Origin: Luteipulveratus halotolerans
GTDB lineage: Bacteria > Actinomycetota > Actinomycetes > Actinomycetales > Dermatophilaceae
Reading direction: 5' to 3'
Length of the DNA: 64,000 nucleotides
NCBI RefSeq assembly: GCF_001247745.1
Contig: NZ_LAIR01000002.1
Span: forward strand, 2,604,001 to 2,668,000
The notes under the pieces are model-generated. The model was not told the origin of the DNA and did no database searches. It worked only from the letters and a program-made list of their open reading frames with translations. Below are positions 51,453 through 60,272 of this stretch, piece by piece; positions within the stretch are counted from its first letter, which is position 1, and each line of letters begins with the position of its first letter. Made by a program: the position numbers and the translations under genes.

Positions 51453-52058
51453 GTGACCCAGACCGCCGGCGACGTCGTCTCCGCCCTGCAGGAGCAGCTC
51501 CAGCAGCGCGGTACGACGACCGGTGCGCCCGCGCTTCCGGTGCACCCGCGGCTGGCCCCGGCGTTCCCCTCCGGTTTGCGTCCGGGCGTCGTCTACTCGT
51601 TGCTCGGGTCGGTCTCGATCGCGCTCGCGCTGCTCGCCGGCCCGTCTCAGCGTGGCGCCTGGTGCGGTGTCGTGGGGCTGCCCGACCTGGGTGTCGAGGC
51701 GGCCGCCGCCTGGGGTGTCGACCTCGACCGGCTGGTGCTGGTGCCTGCTCCGACCGAGCAGTGGGTCTCCACCGTCGCGGCTCTGGCCGAGGTCGCCGGT
51801 CTGGTCGTGGCGTCGGCTCCGGGGCGGCTCAGCCCGGGCGAGGTGCAGCGGCTGACCGCTCGGCTGCGCACGCGGCGTACGTCTCTGGTCGTCATCGGCA
51901 ACTGGCCGCGAGCGGCCGCGACGGTGCACGCCACGACCGTCGGCTGGGATGGCCTGGCCCAAGGGCACGGCGCGCTCACCCGCCAGCACGTCCGCCTCGA
52001 CATCACCGAGCGTCACCAGCGGCGCAGCGTGTGCCTGACCATCCCGGAGCAGCCATGA
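51453..52058 (+). CDS. imuA': mutasome accessory protein ImuA'
   Basis: 201 residues. It resembles the RecA-like/SulA-like actinobacterial ImuA': GLRPGVVYSLLGSVSIALALLAGPSQRGAWCGVVGLPDLGVEAAAAWGVDLDRLVLVPAP is the recognisable core, with a degenerate P-loop (LLGSVSIA). It acts with ImuB and DnaE2 in induced mutagenesis. The GTG start lies directly after the LexA box with GGAGGGG overlapping the site. It is coupled to imuB by an ATGA overlap. Confidence 0.87.
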   Translation: MTQTAGDVVSALQEQLQQRGTTTGAPALPVHPRLAPAFPSGLRPGVVYSLLGSVSIALALLAGPSQRGAWCGVVGLPDLGVEAAAAWGVDLDRLVLVPAPTEQWVSTVAALAEVAGLVVASAPGRLSPGEVQRLTARLRTRRTSLVVIGNWPRAAATVHATTVGWDGLAQGHGALTRQHVRLDITERHQRRSVCLTIPEQP

Positions 52059-53683
52059 GCGGCGAGGAGGATGCAGCGAAGGCTGGGGGCGAGGGACGAG
52101 CACCCGGCCGCAGCGGGGCACTGCGAGTGCTGCTGGTGTGGTGCCCCGACTGGTCGATCGGGGCGGTTCAGCGGGCGCAGGGGTTCGACCCCGACGAGCA
52201 GCTCGCCCTCGTCGACCGCGGCATCGTCGTCGCCTGCTCGGCCACCGCTCGCGAGGAGGGCGTCGAGCCCGGGCTGCGTGTGCGTCAGGCGCAGCACCGC
52301 TGCCCCGACATGACTGTGCTGCCTCATGATCCGGCGCTCGAGCTGCACGAGTTCGAGCCGGTGATGCGGGCGATCGAGGACAAGATCCCGGGCGTCCACC
52401 TGGTCCGGCCCGGCCTCGCCGCGGTGCGGTCCAAAGGCGCCAGCCGGTTCTACGGCAGCGACCGCGCAGCCGCGCAGACGCTGCTCACCCACCTGCGCTC
52501 GTACGTCGACCACGACGTCCGGGTCGCCGTCGCCGACGGCCTGTTCGCGGCCGAGCAGGCGGCGTACACCACGAGCATCGAGTCGCCGGTCGCCCACCTC
52601 GCACCGCGCGAGTCGGCGACCTTCCTGGCCCACCTGCCGATCAGTGCGCTCGAGCACGAGATCAGCAGCCCGCGCATGCTGAACGTCCTGCGGCGCATGG
52701 GAATTCGCACGCTCGGCGACCTGGCCACGCTCCCCCGCCCCGACGTGCACTCACGCTTCGGAGCCGCCGGGCTGCGGGCTCACCAGCTGGCTCAGGGGGC
52801 CGACGCGCCGGCCCTCGACCCGCGCCGGGTGCCACGCGACCTCACCGCTGCGACCACCTTCGAGCCGGGCACCGACCAGGTCGAGCACATCGTCGCGACG
52901 TGCTCACCGAGCGTCGACGACCTGATGGCGTCGCTCACCTCTGATGCCTTGCTGTGCAACGGGATTCGCGTCGTCATCCACACCGACGACGGCCGCGTCA
53001 GCCGACGGGTGTGGCGTCACCCGTGGCACTTCACCGCCGCCGAGGTGCTCGACCGGGTGCGCTGGCAGCTCGACGACCTGTCGGCCGACAGCGAGTGCGA
53101 CGACCTCACCGGCGAGTTCCTCACCCGCATGATCACCTCGGTCCACGTCGAGCCCGAGTCCGTCGACTCCGCAGCCCATCACGCACCCGGGCTGTGGGGC
53201 GACCGCCCTGACGAGCACGTCGTGCAGACCCTCACCGGCCTGCAGCACCAGCTCGGTCACGAGGGCGTCCTCGTGTCGGCGGTCAGCGGAGGCCGCCTGC
53301 TCGACGAGCGTCGAGTGCTGCGGCCGTGGGGCGACGCGCTGCCCGTCCCGCGCGAACGCCGGCTCGAGCAGCCCTGGCCGGGCACCGTTCCCGGGCCACC
53401 GCCCGCGACGGTGTTCGCCGAGGCACGCCCGGTGCAGGTGCTCACCGACGACCGTGCCGGTGTCGTCGTCGACGACCGCGGCGAGGTCAGTGCTGCCCCC
53501 ACTGTGCTCGCCAGCGACGGCCCGCAGCGCATCACCGCATGGGCCGGGCCCTGGCCGGTGCAGCAGCGGTGGTGGCGCGGCGGGGCGGCGTACCACCGGT
53601 TCCAGGTCGTCGACGCCGGCGGGCGGGCGTGGCTGCTGCTGACCGACGGCCGCCGATGGTGGGCGGAGGCTCGCTATGACTGA
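52055..53683 (+). CDS. imuB: mutasome protein ImuB (inactive Y-family polymerase homologue)
   Basis: 542 residues. The Y-family core is recognisable (VWCPDWSIGAVQRAQG, GASRFYGSDRAAAQTLL, VAVADGLFAAEQAAYT, GIRTLGDLATLPRPDVHSRFG), but the catalytic carboxylates of DinB polymerases are not conserved, as is usual for ImuB. The C-terminal third is the ImuB-specific region that bridges DnaE2 and the beta clamp. Second gene of the SOS cassette. Confidence 0.92.
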   Translation: MSGEEDAAKAGGEGRAPGRSGALRVLLVWCPDWSIGAVQRAQGFDPDEQLALVDRGIVVACSATAREEGVEPGLRVRQAQHRCPDMTVLPHDPALELHEFEPVMRAIEDKIPGVHLVRPGLAAVRSKGASRFYGSDRAAAQTLLTHLRSYVDHDVRVAVADGLFAAEQAAYTTSIESPVAHLAPRESATFLAHLPISALEHEISSPRMLNVLRRMGIRTLGDLATLPRPDVHSRFGAAGLRAHQLAQGADAPALDPRRVPRDLTAATTFEPGTDQVEHIVATCSPSVDDLMASLTSDALLCNGIRVVIHTDDGRVSRRVWRHPWHFTAAEVLDRVRWQLDDLSADSECDDLTGEFLTRMITSVHVEPESVDSAAHHAPGLWGDRPDEHVVQTLTGLQHQLGHEGVLVSAVSGGRLLDERRVLRPWGDALPVPRERRLEQPWPGTVPGPPPATVFAEARPVQVLTDDRAGVVVDDRGEVSAAPTVLASDGPQRITAWAGPWPVQQRWWRGGAAYHRFQVVDAGGRAWLLLTDGRRWWAEARYD

Positions 53684-53693
53684 CCGCTCCCTC

Positions 53694-53811
53694 GTACAAA
53701 AACTGTCTGGTCGGCACTCCATGCACTGCCGAACAGACAGACTTCGCCGCACCCTCGTTCGAATCTCGACTGGTCGGCACTCCATGCACTGCCGGGCAGA
53801 CGGTTTTCGTA
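53694..53811. repeat. paired palindromic repeat, family B, between imuB and dnaE2
   Basis: A 25-nt word starting CTGGTCGGCACTCCATGCAC occurs perfectly at 53707-53731 and 53770-53794. The first copy can form a hairpin: CTGTCTG / CAGACAG outside (53703-53709, 53734-53740) and TCGGCA / TGCCGA inside. The two copies are themselves framed by an imperfect outer inverted repeat, GTACAAAAACTGTCTG at 53694-53709 against 53796-53811 (14 of 16). It fills almost the whole spacer. Confidence 0.85.
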
Positions 53812-53835
53812 CAGGCTGGGAGGGGTGAGCTAGCG

Positions 53836-56800
53836 ATGGGGTGGGACAACCCACCGATCCCGTGGTCGCAGCTCGAGAAGGCGCTGTCCGACGGCGTACG
53901 ACCGGCGAGCTGGTCGGCCTACCCCGCTGACGGCGGCGACGGGCCGGGCTGGTCGCGCAAGCGCATGCCGTTCCGCCCCAAGCAGATTCGCGACGACGGC
54001 CGACCACATGTGCCGTACGCCGAGCTGCACGCCCACTCGCACTACAGCTTTCTCGACGGCGCGTCCTCCCCCGAGGACCTCATGACCGAGGGCGTCCGGC
54101 AGGGCTTGCAGGGCATGGCGCTCACCGATCACGACGGGCTCTACGGCGTGGTGCGCTTCGCCGAGGCGGCCGAGGCCTACAACCCGACCGACGGCCCGCC
54201 GCGGATCAGCACCTGCTTCGGCGCCGAGCTGTCCCTCGGGCTGAGCGGCCCGCAGAACGGCAACGCCGACCCCGAGGGCAGCCACCTCGTCGTGATCGCC
54301 CGACAGCAGGAGGGCTACCGCCGCCTCGCGCGTGCGCTCACCGAGGCTCATCTCGCCGACGGCGCCGAGAAGGGCCGCCCGGTCTACGACCTCGCCCGCC
54401 TCTCCGACGAGGCGGCCGGTCAGTGGACGGTGCTCACGGGGTGCCGCAAGGGCGCCGTACGCCAGGCCCTCGCCGACCGCGGCGTCGAGGCAGCCGTCCG
54501 CGAGGTCGAGCAGCTCAAGGACGCCTTCGGCGCCGACCGCGTGCTCGTCGAGCTCACCGACCACGGCGACCCGCGCGACAGCCACCGCAACGACCAGCTC
54601 GCCCAGGTGGCTCAGCTGGCCGGCGTCCCCGTCGTCGCCACCAACACCGTCCACTACGCCACACCCGACCGATTCCCTTTGGCCACAGCGGTTTCGGCCG
54701 TACGAGCACGCCGCAGCCTCGAAGACCTCGACGGCTGGCTGCCCGCCTCCTCACAGGCTCACGTGCGCAGCGGCGCCGAGATGGCACGCCGGTTCGCACG
54801 TTTTCCGGGAGCGGTCGAGCTCACCGTCGACGTCGCCCAGGACTGCGGCTTCCCGTTGCGCTCGGCCTCACCGCGCCTGCCCAAGGTCGACCTGCCCGAC
54901 GGCCGTACGCCGATGAGCTGGCTGCGCGAGCTCGTCGAGACCCGCGGCCCGGAGTTCTACCCGCGCGACAACACCGCCGCGTGGGAGCGCATCGAGCGCG
55001 AGCTGAGGGTCATCGAGGAGAAGGACTTCCCGGGCTACTTCCTCATCGTCCACGACATCGTGACGTTCGCCCGCGAGCACGGAATCCTGTACCAGGGGAG
55101 AGGATCCGCGGCTGCGTCCGTCGTCTGCTACATCCTCGGCATCACCGTCATCGACTCGATCCACTACGGCCTGCCGTTCGAGCGCTTCCTGTCCGAGCTG
55201 CGTGAGGAGGCCCCCGACATCGACGTCGACTTCGACTCCGGCCGCCGCGAGGAGGTCATCCAGTACGTCTACGCGAAGTACGGCCGGCGCCAGGCCGCCC
55301 AGGTCGCCAACGTCATCACCTACCGTCCCAAGAACGCCGTCCGCGACATGGCCAAGGCGCTCGGTCACAGCCAGGGCCAGCAGGACGCGTACACCAAGCA
55401 GGTCGAGCGCTGGGGTGCCGACGTCAGCAGCCAGGACCACGAGATCCCTTCGGACGTCATCGGACTCGCATCGCAGGTGCTGAGCTTTCCTCGCCACCTC
55501 GGCATCCACTCCGGCGGCATGGTGCTCACCGAGCGGCCCGTCGGCGAGGTCTGCCCCATCGAGCACGCGCGCATGGAGGACCGCACCGTCCTGCAGTGGG
55601 ACAAGGACGACTGCGCCTGGATGGGCCTGGTCAAGTTCGACCTGCTCGGGCTCGGCATGCTGCAGGCGCTGCAGCACACGTTCGACATGATCGCGGTGCA
55701 CCTGGGTGAGAAGTGGCGCATCGAGACGATCCCCAAGGCCGAGCCCGGCGTCTACGACATGCTCGACCGGGCCGACTCGATCGGGGTGTTCCAGGTCGAG
55801 AGCCGCGCTCAGATGGGCACGCTCCCCCGGTTGAAGCCGCGCAGCTTCTACGACCTCACCATCGAGATCGCGCTCATCCGCCCCGGCCCGATCCAGGGAG
55901 GGGCGGTGCACCCGTACATCCGCCGGCGCACCGGCGAGGAGCCCATCACCTATCCGCACCCGCTGCTCGAGCCCGTCCTGCGTCGCACCAAGGGGGTGCC
56001 GCTGTTCCAGGAGCAGCTGATGCAGATGGCGGTCGTGGTCGGCAACTTCTCACCCGCCGACGCCGACGCCCTGCGCCGCGCGATGGGGTCCAAGCGCGGC
56101 GTCGAGAAGATCGACGCGCTGCGCGAAAAGCTCTACGCCGGAATGGCTTCCAACGGCATCGAGGGCCGGCTGGCCGACGAGATCTACCACCGCATCGAGG
56201 CGTTCGCCAACTTCGGCTTCGCCGAGTCGCACGCCCTCAGCTTCGCCGTGCTCGTCTACGCCAGCTCGTGGCTCAAGCTGCACTACCCCGCGGCGTTCCT
56301 CGCGGCGCTGCTGCGGTCGCAGCCGATGGGGTTCTACTCGGGGCAGACGTTGGTGGGCGACGCGCGCCGGCACGGTGTCGTCGTACGCCCGCCCGACCTC
56401 TCCCTGTCCGGCGTGCACGCCGACCTCGAGCTGCTCACCCCTGACACGGTGCCCGAGCCCAGCGGTCGCGACGACTGCCTGCTCGACCGGGTCGAGGACG
56501 ACATCCCGCCGTTCGACCCGAGCGCACCCGACGACACCGCCGCTCACCGGCGCGACGAGCCGTACGCCGTACGCCTGGGCCTGGCCGACATCAGCAGGCT
56601 CGGTGAGCGCACGGCCGAGCGCATCGTGGCCGCCCGCGAGCGCGACGGCGAGTTCACCGACCTGGCCGACCTCGCGCGCCGGGCCGAGCTCGACACCGAA
56701 CAGCTCGAGGCGTTGTCGATGTCAGGCGCGCTCGACGGCCTCGCCGGCTCACGCCGCAACGCCCTGTGGCAGTCGGGTGAGGCCGCGGCCGCCCGACCGG

Positions 56801-57264
56801 GTCAGCTCGACGTGCCGGTCGCGTACCAACCGCCGCTGCTGCCGCTCATGACACCCGGCGAGACCCTCGTGCAGGACCTGCAGTCGACCGGCATCAGTCC
56901 CGAGGACCACCCGATGCGCCACTGTCGCGACCTGCTCACGGCTCGTGGGGTGCTGAGCATCGAGGCGACGATGTCGGCCGAGTCGGGGCGCCGGTTCGAG
57001 GTGGGCGGTGTCGTCACCCACCGGCAGCGTCCGGCGACGGCGAGCGGCATCACGTTCGTCAACCTCGAGGACGAAACCGGCATCCTGAATGTCGTTGTCA
57101 GCAAAGGGGTCTGGCACCGCTACCGACGGATCGCCCGCACCTCGAAGGCGATGGTGATCCGCGGCATCGTCGAACGCTCCGAGGAGGGCGTCGTCAACCT
57201 GCTCGCCGACCGCATCGAGCACCTGCCGCTCACGGTACAGATGCGTTCGCGCGACTTCCGCTGA
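53836..57264 (+). CDS. dnaE2: error-prone DNA polymerase III alpha subunit DnaE2
   Basis: 1142 residues. The PHP domain begins with ELHAHSHYSFLDGAS (His65, 67, 69). The polymerase core includes RGSAAASVVCYILGIT and the catalytic acids in PDIDVDFDSGRR (about residue 460). Helix-hairpin-helix and OB-fold regions follow (FEVGGVVTHRQRPATASGITFVNLEDETG). It carries out translesion synthesis and SOS mutagenesis with ImuA' and ImuB. It is separated from imuB by the 152-bp spacer full of repeats, so an extra promoter or attenuation step is possible. ATG 53836 with GGGAGGGG upstream. Confidence 0.96.
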   Translation: MGWDNPPIPWSQLEKALSDGVRPASWSAYPADGGDGPGWSRKRMPFRPKQIRDDGRPHVPYAELHAHSHYSFLDGASSPEDLMTEGVRQGLQGMALTDHDGLYGVVRFAEAAEAYNPTDGPPRISTCFGAELSLGLSGPQNGNADPEGSHLVVIARQQEGYRRLARALTEAHLADGAEKGRPVYDLARLSDEAAGQWTVLTGCRKGAVRQALADRGVEAAVREVEQLKDAFGADRVLVELTDHGDPRDSHRNDQLAQVAQLAGVPVVATNTVHYATPDRFPLATAVSAVRARRSLEDLDGWLPASSQAHVRSGAEMARRFARFPGAVELTVDVAQDCGFPLRSASPRLPKVDLPDGRTPMSWLRELVETRGPEFYPRDNTAAWERIERELRVIEEKDFPGYFLIVHDIVTFAREHGILYQGRGSAAASVVCYILGITVIDSIHYGLPFERFLSELREEAPDIDVDFDSGRREEVIQYVYAKYGRRQAAQVANVITYRPKNAVRDMAKALGHSQGQQDAYTKQVERWGADVSSQDHEIPSDVIGLASQVLSFPRHLGIHSGGMVLTERPVGEVCPIEHARMEDRTVLQWDKDDCAWMGLVKFDLLGLGMLQALQHTFDMIAVHLGEKWRIETIPKAEPGVYDMLDRADSIGVFQVESRAQMGTLPRLKPRSFYDLTIEIALIRPGPIQGGAVHPYIRRRTGEEPITYPHPLLEPVLRRTKGVPLFQEQLMQMAVVVGNFSPADADALRRAMGSKRGVEKIDALREKLYAGMASNGIEGRLADEIYHRIEAFANFGFAESHALSFAVLVYASSWLKLHYPAAFLAALLRSQPMGFYSGQTLVGDARRHGVVVRPPDLSLSGVHADLELLTPDTVPEPSGRDDCLLDRVEDDIPPFDPSAPDDTAAHRRDEPYAVRLGLADISRLGERTAERIVAARERDGEFTDLADLARRAELDTEQLEALSMSGALDGLAGSRRNALWQSGEAAAARPGQLDVPVAYQPPLLPLMTPGETLVQDLQSTGISPEDHPMRHCRDLLTARGVLSIEATMSAESGRRFEVGGVVTHRQRPATASGITFVNLEDETGILNVVVSKGVWHRYRRIARTSKAMVIRGIVERSEEGVVNLLADRIEHLPLTVQMRSRDFR

Positions 57265-57275
57265 CGCCGCGCTCA

Positions 57276-57343
57276 CAGACGACGCTCATCGGCGCAGACG
57301 ACGCTGACATGTGCGCGTCGTCTGCGCCGAGGAGCGTCGTCTG
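57276..57343. repeat. 68-bp palindromic repeat, family C, after dnaE2
   Basis: Two 29-nt arms (57276-57304 and 57315-57343) complementary at 28 positions around a 10-nt loop TGACATGTGC. Each arm itself contains CAGACGACGCT-type direct repeats. It begins 11 bp after the dnaE2 stop, so it may terminate the SOS transcript, but it is far longer than the other terminators here. Confidence 0.88.
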
Positions 57344-57429
57344 GCTCCCTCGGACGGGGGACGTCGGCGTACGACGGCCGCTCGCCCGCGCGATGTGCAG
57401 GCACCCGACACCGCCGGACAGTGACTCGC

Positions 57430-58065
57430 ATGAGCACCGCAACCGCTGACGTACGGACCGGAACCCGACTGCCGAAGGCCGCCCACCGAGAGCAGCCCTG
57501 GCGCATCCACGAGCTCACGCCCGACTTCGAGCTGGAAGACGTCTGGTCGCTGCCGACTCCGGGTGGCCCGGACGACTTCCCCCTGCTGCTGCAGATGAAC
57601 TCCGGCGCTGACGCGTACAACCACCCGAGCCTCGTCGTGCGCACCATGATGAACCTGCGCTGGCGGCTCGGCGCGCTGCTCGGCTGGGACGGCGACGCGG
57701 ACGGCGTCGGGCAGCGCGTCCCGTCGATGCGCGACCGGCTGCCGCAGGACCTGCGCGACGGCCCGCGCGGTCACGAGAGCAAGAACGGCCTCTTCCAGCC
57801 GCTGTACCTCACCGACACCGAGTTCGCCGACGAGTACGCCAACAAGACCGTGCATCTGGTCGGTCACATCAGCTGGGTGCGTACGCCGGACGGCGGCTAC
57901 CGCGGCCAGATGGCCATGCTCGTCAAGCCCAACGGACGGTTCGGCAGCCTCTACATGAAGGCGATCAAACCGTTCCGGTACTACCTGGTCTACCCGGCGC
58001 TGATGCGCAGCATGGCCGGCGACTGGCGCCGCCTGAAGGCCGAGCAGATCGGAGCAGCCGCATGA
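57430..58065 (+). CDS. DUF2867-family protein, paralogue 1
   Basis: 211 residues. Family core: PWRIHELTPDFELEDVWSLPTPGGPDDFPLLLQ, LRWRLGALLGWDGD, PLYLTDTEFADEYANKTVHLVGHISWV and the C-terminal KAIKPFRYYLVYPALMRSM. Function unknown; related domains occur at the C-terminus of NAD-binding enzymes and act on hydrophobic ligands. ATG 57430 is preferred to a GTG 9 nt upstream. The next gene overlaps by ATGA and is a clear duplicate. Confidence 0.85.
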   Translation: MSTATADVRTGTRLPKAAHREQPWRIHELTPDFELEDVWSLPTPGGPDDFPLLLQMNSGADAYNHPSLVVRTMMNLRWRLGALLGWDGDADGVGQRVPSMRDRLPQDLRDGPRGHESKNGLFQPLYLTDTEFADEYANKTVHLVGHISWVRTPDGGYRGQMAMLVKPNGRFGSLYMKAIKPFRYYLVYPALMRSMAGDWRRLKAEQIGAAA

Positions 58066-58673
58066 CCAACGCAACCCTCGGCGTACGCCTGCCGAAGTCC
58101 GCCCACACCGAGCAGCCCTGGCGTATCCATGAGCTCACGACCGACTTCGAGCTCGAGGACGTCTGGTCGCTGCCGACTCCGGGCGGCCCTGGCGACTTCC
58201 CGTTGCTGCTGCAGCTGCTCGAGAAGGCGGACGCCTACGACAACCCCGGCTTCGTCGAACGCATCATGCTGGGCATCAGATGGAAGCTCGGCGCGATGCT
58301 CGGCTGGGACGGCGACGAGGACGGCATCGGGCACCGCGTCACCTCGTTGCGCGATCGGCTGCCACAGGACCTGCGCGAGGGGCCGCGCGGTCCGAACCCG
58401 CCGAACGCACCGTTCGAACCGGTCTACCTCACCGATGACGAGTCGGTCGACGAGTATGCCAACAAGACGATGCACCTGATCGGGCACACCGGATGGGTGC
58501 GTACGCCGGACGGCGGCTACCACGGGCAGATGGCGGTCTACGTCAAGCCGAACGGCCGCATGGGCGCGCTCTACATGGCGGCGATCAAGCCGTTCCGCTA
58601 CTACCTGGTCTACCCGGCCATGATGCGCCGCATCGCGGCCGACTGGCGCCGCCTCAAAGAGCAGACCGCCTGA
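58062..58673 (+). CDS. DUF2867-family protein, paralogue 2
   Basis: 203 residues, alignable end to end with the preceding gene without large gaps (shared PWRIHELT-DFELEDVWSLPTPGGP start and VRTPDGGY-GQMA-YVKPNGR-type end). A tandem duplication retained as a coupled pair (ATGA). The same uncharacterised family. The proximity to dnaE2 may be chance. Confidence 0.85.
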   Translation: MTNATLGVRLPKSAHTEQPWRIHELTTDFELEDVWSLPTPGGPGDFPLLLQLLEKADAYDNPGFVERIMLGIRWKLGAMLGWDGDEDGIGHRVTSLRDRLPQDLREGPRGPNPPNAPFEPVYLTDDESVDEYANKTMHLIGHTGWVRTPDGGYHGQMAVYVKPNGRMGALYMAAIKPFRYYLVYPAMMRRIAADWRRLKEQTA

Positions 58674-58680
58674 GACCGCC

Positions 58681-58710
58681 GGTCAGCCGGGTTGGCCGGC
58701 TCGGCTGACC
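58681..58710 (+). terminator. 9-bp hairpin after the DUF2867 pair
   Basis: GGTCAGCCG (58681-58689) with CGGCTGACC (58702-58710), 12-nt loop, 7 nt after the stop. Confidence 0.6.
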
Positions 58711-58718
58711 GGCACTCC

Positions 58719-58771
58719 CGGTGTGACCCACCGCGAGCAGCGCCACTCGGTGTGACCCACCGCGAGCAGCG
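58719..58771. repeat. 24-bp perfect direct repeat, family D
   Basis: CGGTGTGACCCACCGCGAGC followed by AGCG occurs at 58719-58742 and 58748-58771 (period 29), in the convergent gap between the DUF2867 pair and pxpC. No coding signal. It shares GTGTGACC with the tandem block at 2049-2165, in inverse orientation. Confidence 0.85.
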
Positions 58772-58788
58772 ACCACGATCGACCCGTG

Positions 58789-59661
58789 CTACTGCGGGCC
58801 GACGCCCGACATGACCCGGAAGCGCAGGTGCTGGCCCGGCCGCGCCTGGGCTGTGCGGTCGACGTCATCACCGACGACCACTCCGATGACCGGGTAGCCA
58901 CCGGTGACGGGATGGTCGGCGAGGAACAGCGTCGGCTGACCGGTCGGCGGCACCTGCAGCGCCCCACGCACCATGCCCTCACTGGGCAGCTCGCCGTCAC
59001 GGGCGCGTTCGAGCACCGGCCCGGACAGGCGCATCCCGACCCGGTTGCTGTCGGCCGTCACCTCGTACGCCGACGAGCCCAGCCTCGCGACGGCGTCTCC
59101 GGCGAACCAGTCGGCCCGCGGACCGGCGAGTACCCGCACCTCGATCTCGTCGGCCGGCATCGTGCGCACGGGGGCGACGTCGACACCCGGCACGGGTCCG
59201 GTCGGAGCGCCGACGGGCAGCACGGCCCCGGGCGCGAGCACCGCAGGACCGATGCCCGACATCGTGTCGGTCGCCCGTGAGCCCAGCACGGGCTCGACGG
59301 CGAGGCCGCCGCGTACGGCGACGTAGGTCCGCAGGCCGACGGGCGGCACGCCGAGCTCGACCTGCGCACCGGCAGGCACGCGTACGGGAGCGTTCGGCCC
59401 GATCCCGAACCCGCCGGCCGTCGCCGGGCAGGGCGCGCCGGTCATGGCGATGACCAGGTCATCGACCGCACGGAACGCCAGCCCGCCGAACGTCACCTCG
59501 ATCGCTGCCGCACCCGGGTCGTTGCCGACGAGCCGGTTGGCGAGCCGGAGGCTGCCGCGGTCGGCGGCACCGCTGACCCCGACACCGAGACCGGCCAGGC
59601 CCGGCCGGCCGAGGTCCTGCACGGTGGCGAGCGCGCCCGTACGCACGATCTCGATGCTCAT
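58789..59661 (-). CDS. pxpC: 5-oxoprolinase subunit PxpC (biotin-dependent carboxyltransferase-like)
   Basis: 290 residues. It has the KipA/carboxyltransferase domain 2 pattern: ALATVQDLGRPGLAGLGVGVSGAADRGSLRLANRLVGN near the N-terminus and PTGQPTLFLADHPVTGGYPVIGVV near the C-terminus. It works with PxpA and PxpB to cleave 5-oxoproline to glutamate with ATP. The start overlaps pxpB (ATGA). Last gene of the operon. Confidence 0.93.
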   Translation of the reverse strand: MSIEIVRTGALATVQDLGRPGLAGLGVGVSGAADRGSLRLANRLVGNDPGAAAIEVTFGGLAFRAVDDLVIAMTGAPCPATAGGFGIGPNAPVRVPAGAQVELGVPPVGLRTYVAVRGGLAVEPVLGSRATDTMSGIGPAVLAPGAVLPVGAPTGPVPGVDVAPVRTMPADEIEVRVLAGPRADWFAGDAVARLGSSAYEVTADSNRVGMRLSGPVLERARDGELPSEGMVRGALQVPPTGQPTLFLADHPVTGGYPVIGVVVGDDVDRTAQARPGQHLRFRVMSGVGPQ

Positions 59662-60272
59662 CGCGCGACCTCCACGAACCGGACGCGTACGCCGGGCGAC
59701 AGCAGCGCGGGCGGCTCGCGGTGCAGGTCCCACGAGACCAGGTCGGTGCGGCCGATCAGCTGCCAGCCACCCGGCGACTCGCGCGGATAGACACCGCTGA
59801 ACTCGCCTGCCAGTGCTACGGATCCGGTCGGGACCTTCGTACGCGGGTCGGTGCGTCGAGGCACGTGCAACCGGTCGTCCTCACCGACGAGGTAGCCGAA
59901 TCCAGGAGCGAACCCGCAGAACGCCACGGTCCACTCCTGACCGGTGTGCGCGGCGACGACCTCGCGCTCGCTCAGGCCGGTGAGAGATGCGACGTCCGCG
60001 AGGTCAGCTCCGTCGTAAACCACTGGTACGTCGAGCTTTTCGGCGTCGCCGCGGTCACCACCACGCAGCTCGACCGAGCGCACGGCCGTCGCGACGCGGC
60101 CGAGGTCGGTGACGTCGGACGCGAAGGTGACCAGCAGCGTACGAGCGGCCGGCACGAGGTCGATCACACCATCGGGCCGCTCTCGGTCGAGCCCGGCGAA
60201 CAGCGCGAGCACCTCGTCGCGGTCGGCGAGCTCGACGAGCAGGCCTGCGTCGCCACAAGGCAGCAACCTCAC
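59658..60272 (-). CDS. pxpB: 5-oxoprolinase subunit PxpB (KipI/allophanate hydrolase subunit 1 family)
   Basis: 204 residues. Typical markers are the CGDAGLLVEL start, EWTVAFCGFAPGFGYLVGEDDRLHVPRRTDPRTKVPTGSVALAG and YPRESPGGWQLIGRT. GTG 60272 overlaps the pxpA stop (GTGA) and gives the expected short N-terminus. Forms the complex with PxpC. Confidence 0.94.
   Translation of the reverse strand: MRLLPCGDAGLLVELADRDEVLALFAGLDRERPDGVIDLVPAARTLLVTFASDVTDLGRVATAVRSVELRGGDRGDAEKLDVPVVYDGADLADVASLTGLSEREVVAAHTGQEWTVAFCGFAPGFGYLVGEDDRLHVPRRTDPRTKVPTGSVALAGEFSGVYPRESPGGWQLIGRTDLVSWDLHREPPALLSPGVRVRFVEVAR

Noticed and set aside
53755..53772. tRNA T-loop-like GTTCGAATC
   Set aside because: The flanking bases do not form the T stem, and no acceptor, D or anticodon arm is present; it is part of the repeat-filled spacer.
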